Positions 63,680 through 64,000 of a stretch of DNA of 64,000 nt are shown piece by piece. The notes under the pieces are model-generated. The model made no database searches, was not told the DNA's origin, and was given only the letters and a program-made list of their open reading frames with translations. The DNA is taken from NCBI GenBank assembly GCA_023014365.1, contig JAEBUN010000006.1, positions 620,001-684,000 on the forward strand. Direction: 5' to 3'. A program made the position numbers and the translations under genes. This DNA is from Lepiota brunneoincarnata. Lineage: Eukaryota > Basidiomycota > Agaricomycetes > Agaricales > Agaricaceae. The first letter of the stretch is position 1, and each line of letters starts with the position of its first letter.

Positions 63680-64000
63680 CGCATTCAACTTGCCTGACAT
63701 TGCCTCAGAATTGTTCATTGCCCCCCTTCCCCCGTACCGGGTCTGCGGTTTTCGGCACCGTTTCCCAGCCCATAATCCCTTCCAGTACTCAAACCCTCGT
63801 AATTCCACCTTTTTGCGTCACTCGGATGCTTTGCGAGTTAGGATCCGGCCTCTGCACCTCGAGTGGGGGGGAAGCCCATGCGGGTGGCACCCCTTATGGA
63901 GTCATCCCGCCCTCAAGAAACCTCCAGCCCAGTCCATATTTCATGCAGGCAGCGCGCATACCCCTTCCATTTCTCCATCCATGTATTGAACGTGTATCTA

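Overview
The window is nuclear DNA from a filamentous basidiomycete, most likely an Agaricomycete. Genes are split by many short GT-AG introns (mostly about 45-70 nt). They encode recognisable fungal housekeeping proteins, and two are typical of mushroom-forming fungi: a secreted endoglucanase V-like (double-psi barrel) protein and a fungal CSL transcription factor. Exact genus cannot be told from the sequence. No rRNA, tRNA, CRISPR array or intact transposon was recognised.

Layout. 0-15.7 kb is gene dense: BRE1 C-terminus (+), mitochondrial uS9 (-), Golgi CASP/COY1 (+), TFIIH subunit TFB1 (-), a PHOSPHO-type HAD phosphatase (+), the DYRK kinase YAK1 (-), proteasome assembly chaperone PAC4 (-), and an unidentified Ser/Pro-rich coiled-coil protein (+). 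15.7-27.8 kb is gene poor, with one convincing multi-exon gene of unknown function (23.5-25.2 kb, -). 27.8-52.95 kb is dense again: a candidate 72-codon gene (-), CSL (+), a membrane-anchored unknown (+), ESA1 (-), DBP7 (+), an ER-type cyclophilin (+), the endoglucanase V-like protein (-), GCN5 (+), formate dehydrogenase (-, apparently frame-disrupted), ERD1 (-), SNU23 (+) and cytosolic ILS1 (-). 53-55.8 kb is sparse. It is followed by an aldo-keto reductase (-), a TRAF-like RING protein (+), a BAG-domain co-chaperone (-) and the HOG-pathway MAPKK PBS2 (+). The last 1.2 kb holds the edge of something I could not identify.

How the genes relate. There is no biosynthetic cluster. The chromatin and transcription genes (BRE1, TFB1, CSL, ESA1, GCN5) are numerous but arranged as ordinary neighbours. 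The most striking structure is organisational: at least seven head-to-head pairs share 58-338 bp between start codons, and PAC4 and YAK1 are in tandem with only 14 nt between stop and start.

The observations most worth following are four. The cyclophilin can end either in an HDEL-like tetrapeptide or, after removal of a 91-nt in-frame intron, in a transmembrane anchor. PAC4-YAK1 could be bicistronic. Formate dehydrogenase has two independent +1 frame breaks. A 17-nt microexon encodes the first zinc ligands of a RING finger. Exon boundaries were worked out by eye from splice consensus, reading phase and family conservation. They are firm where stated and approximate elsewhere.
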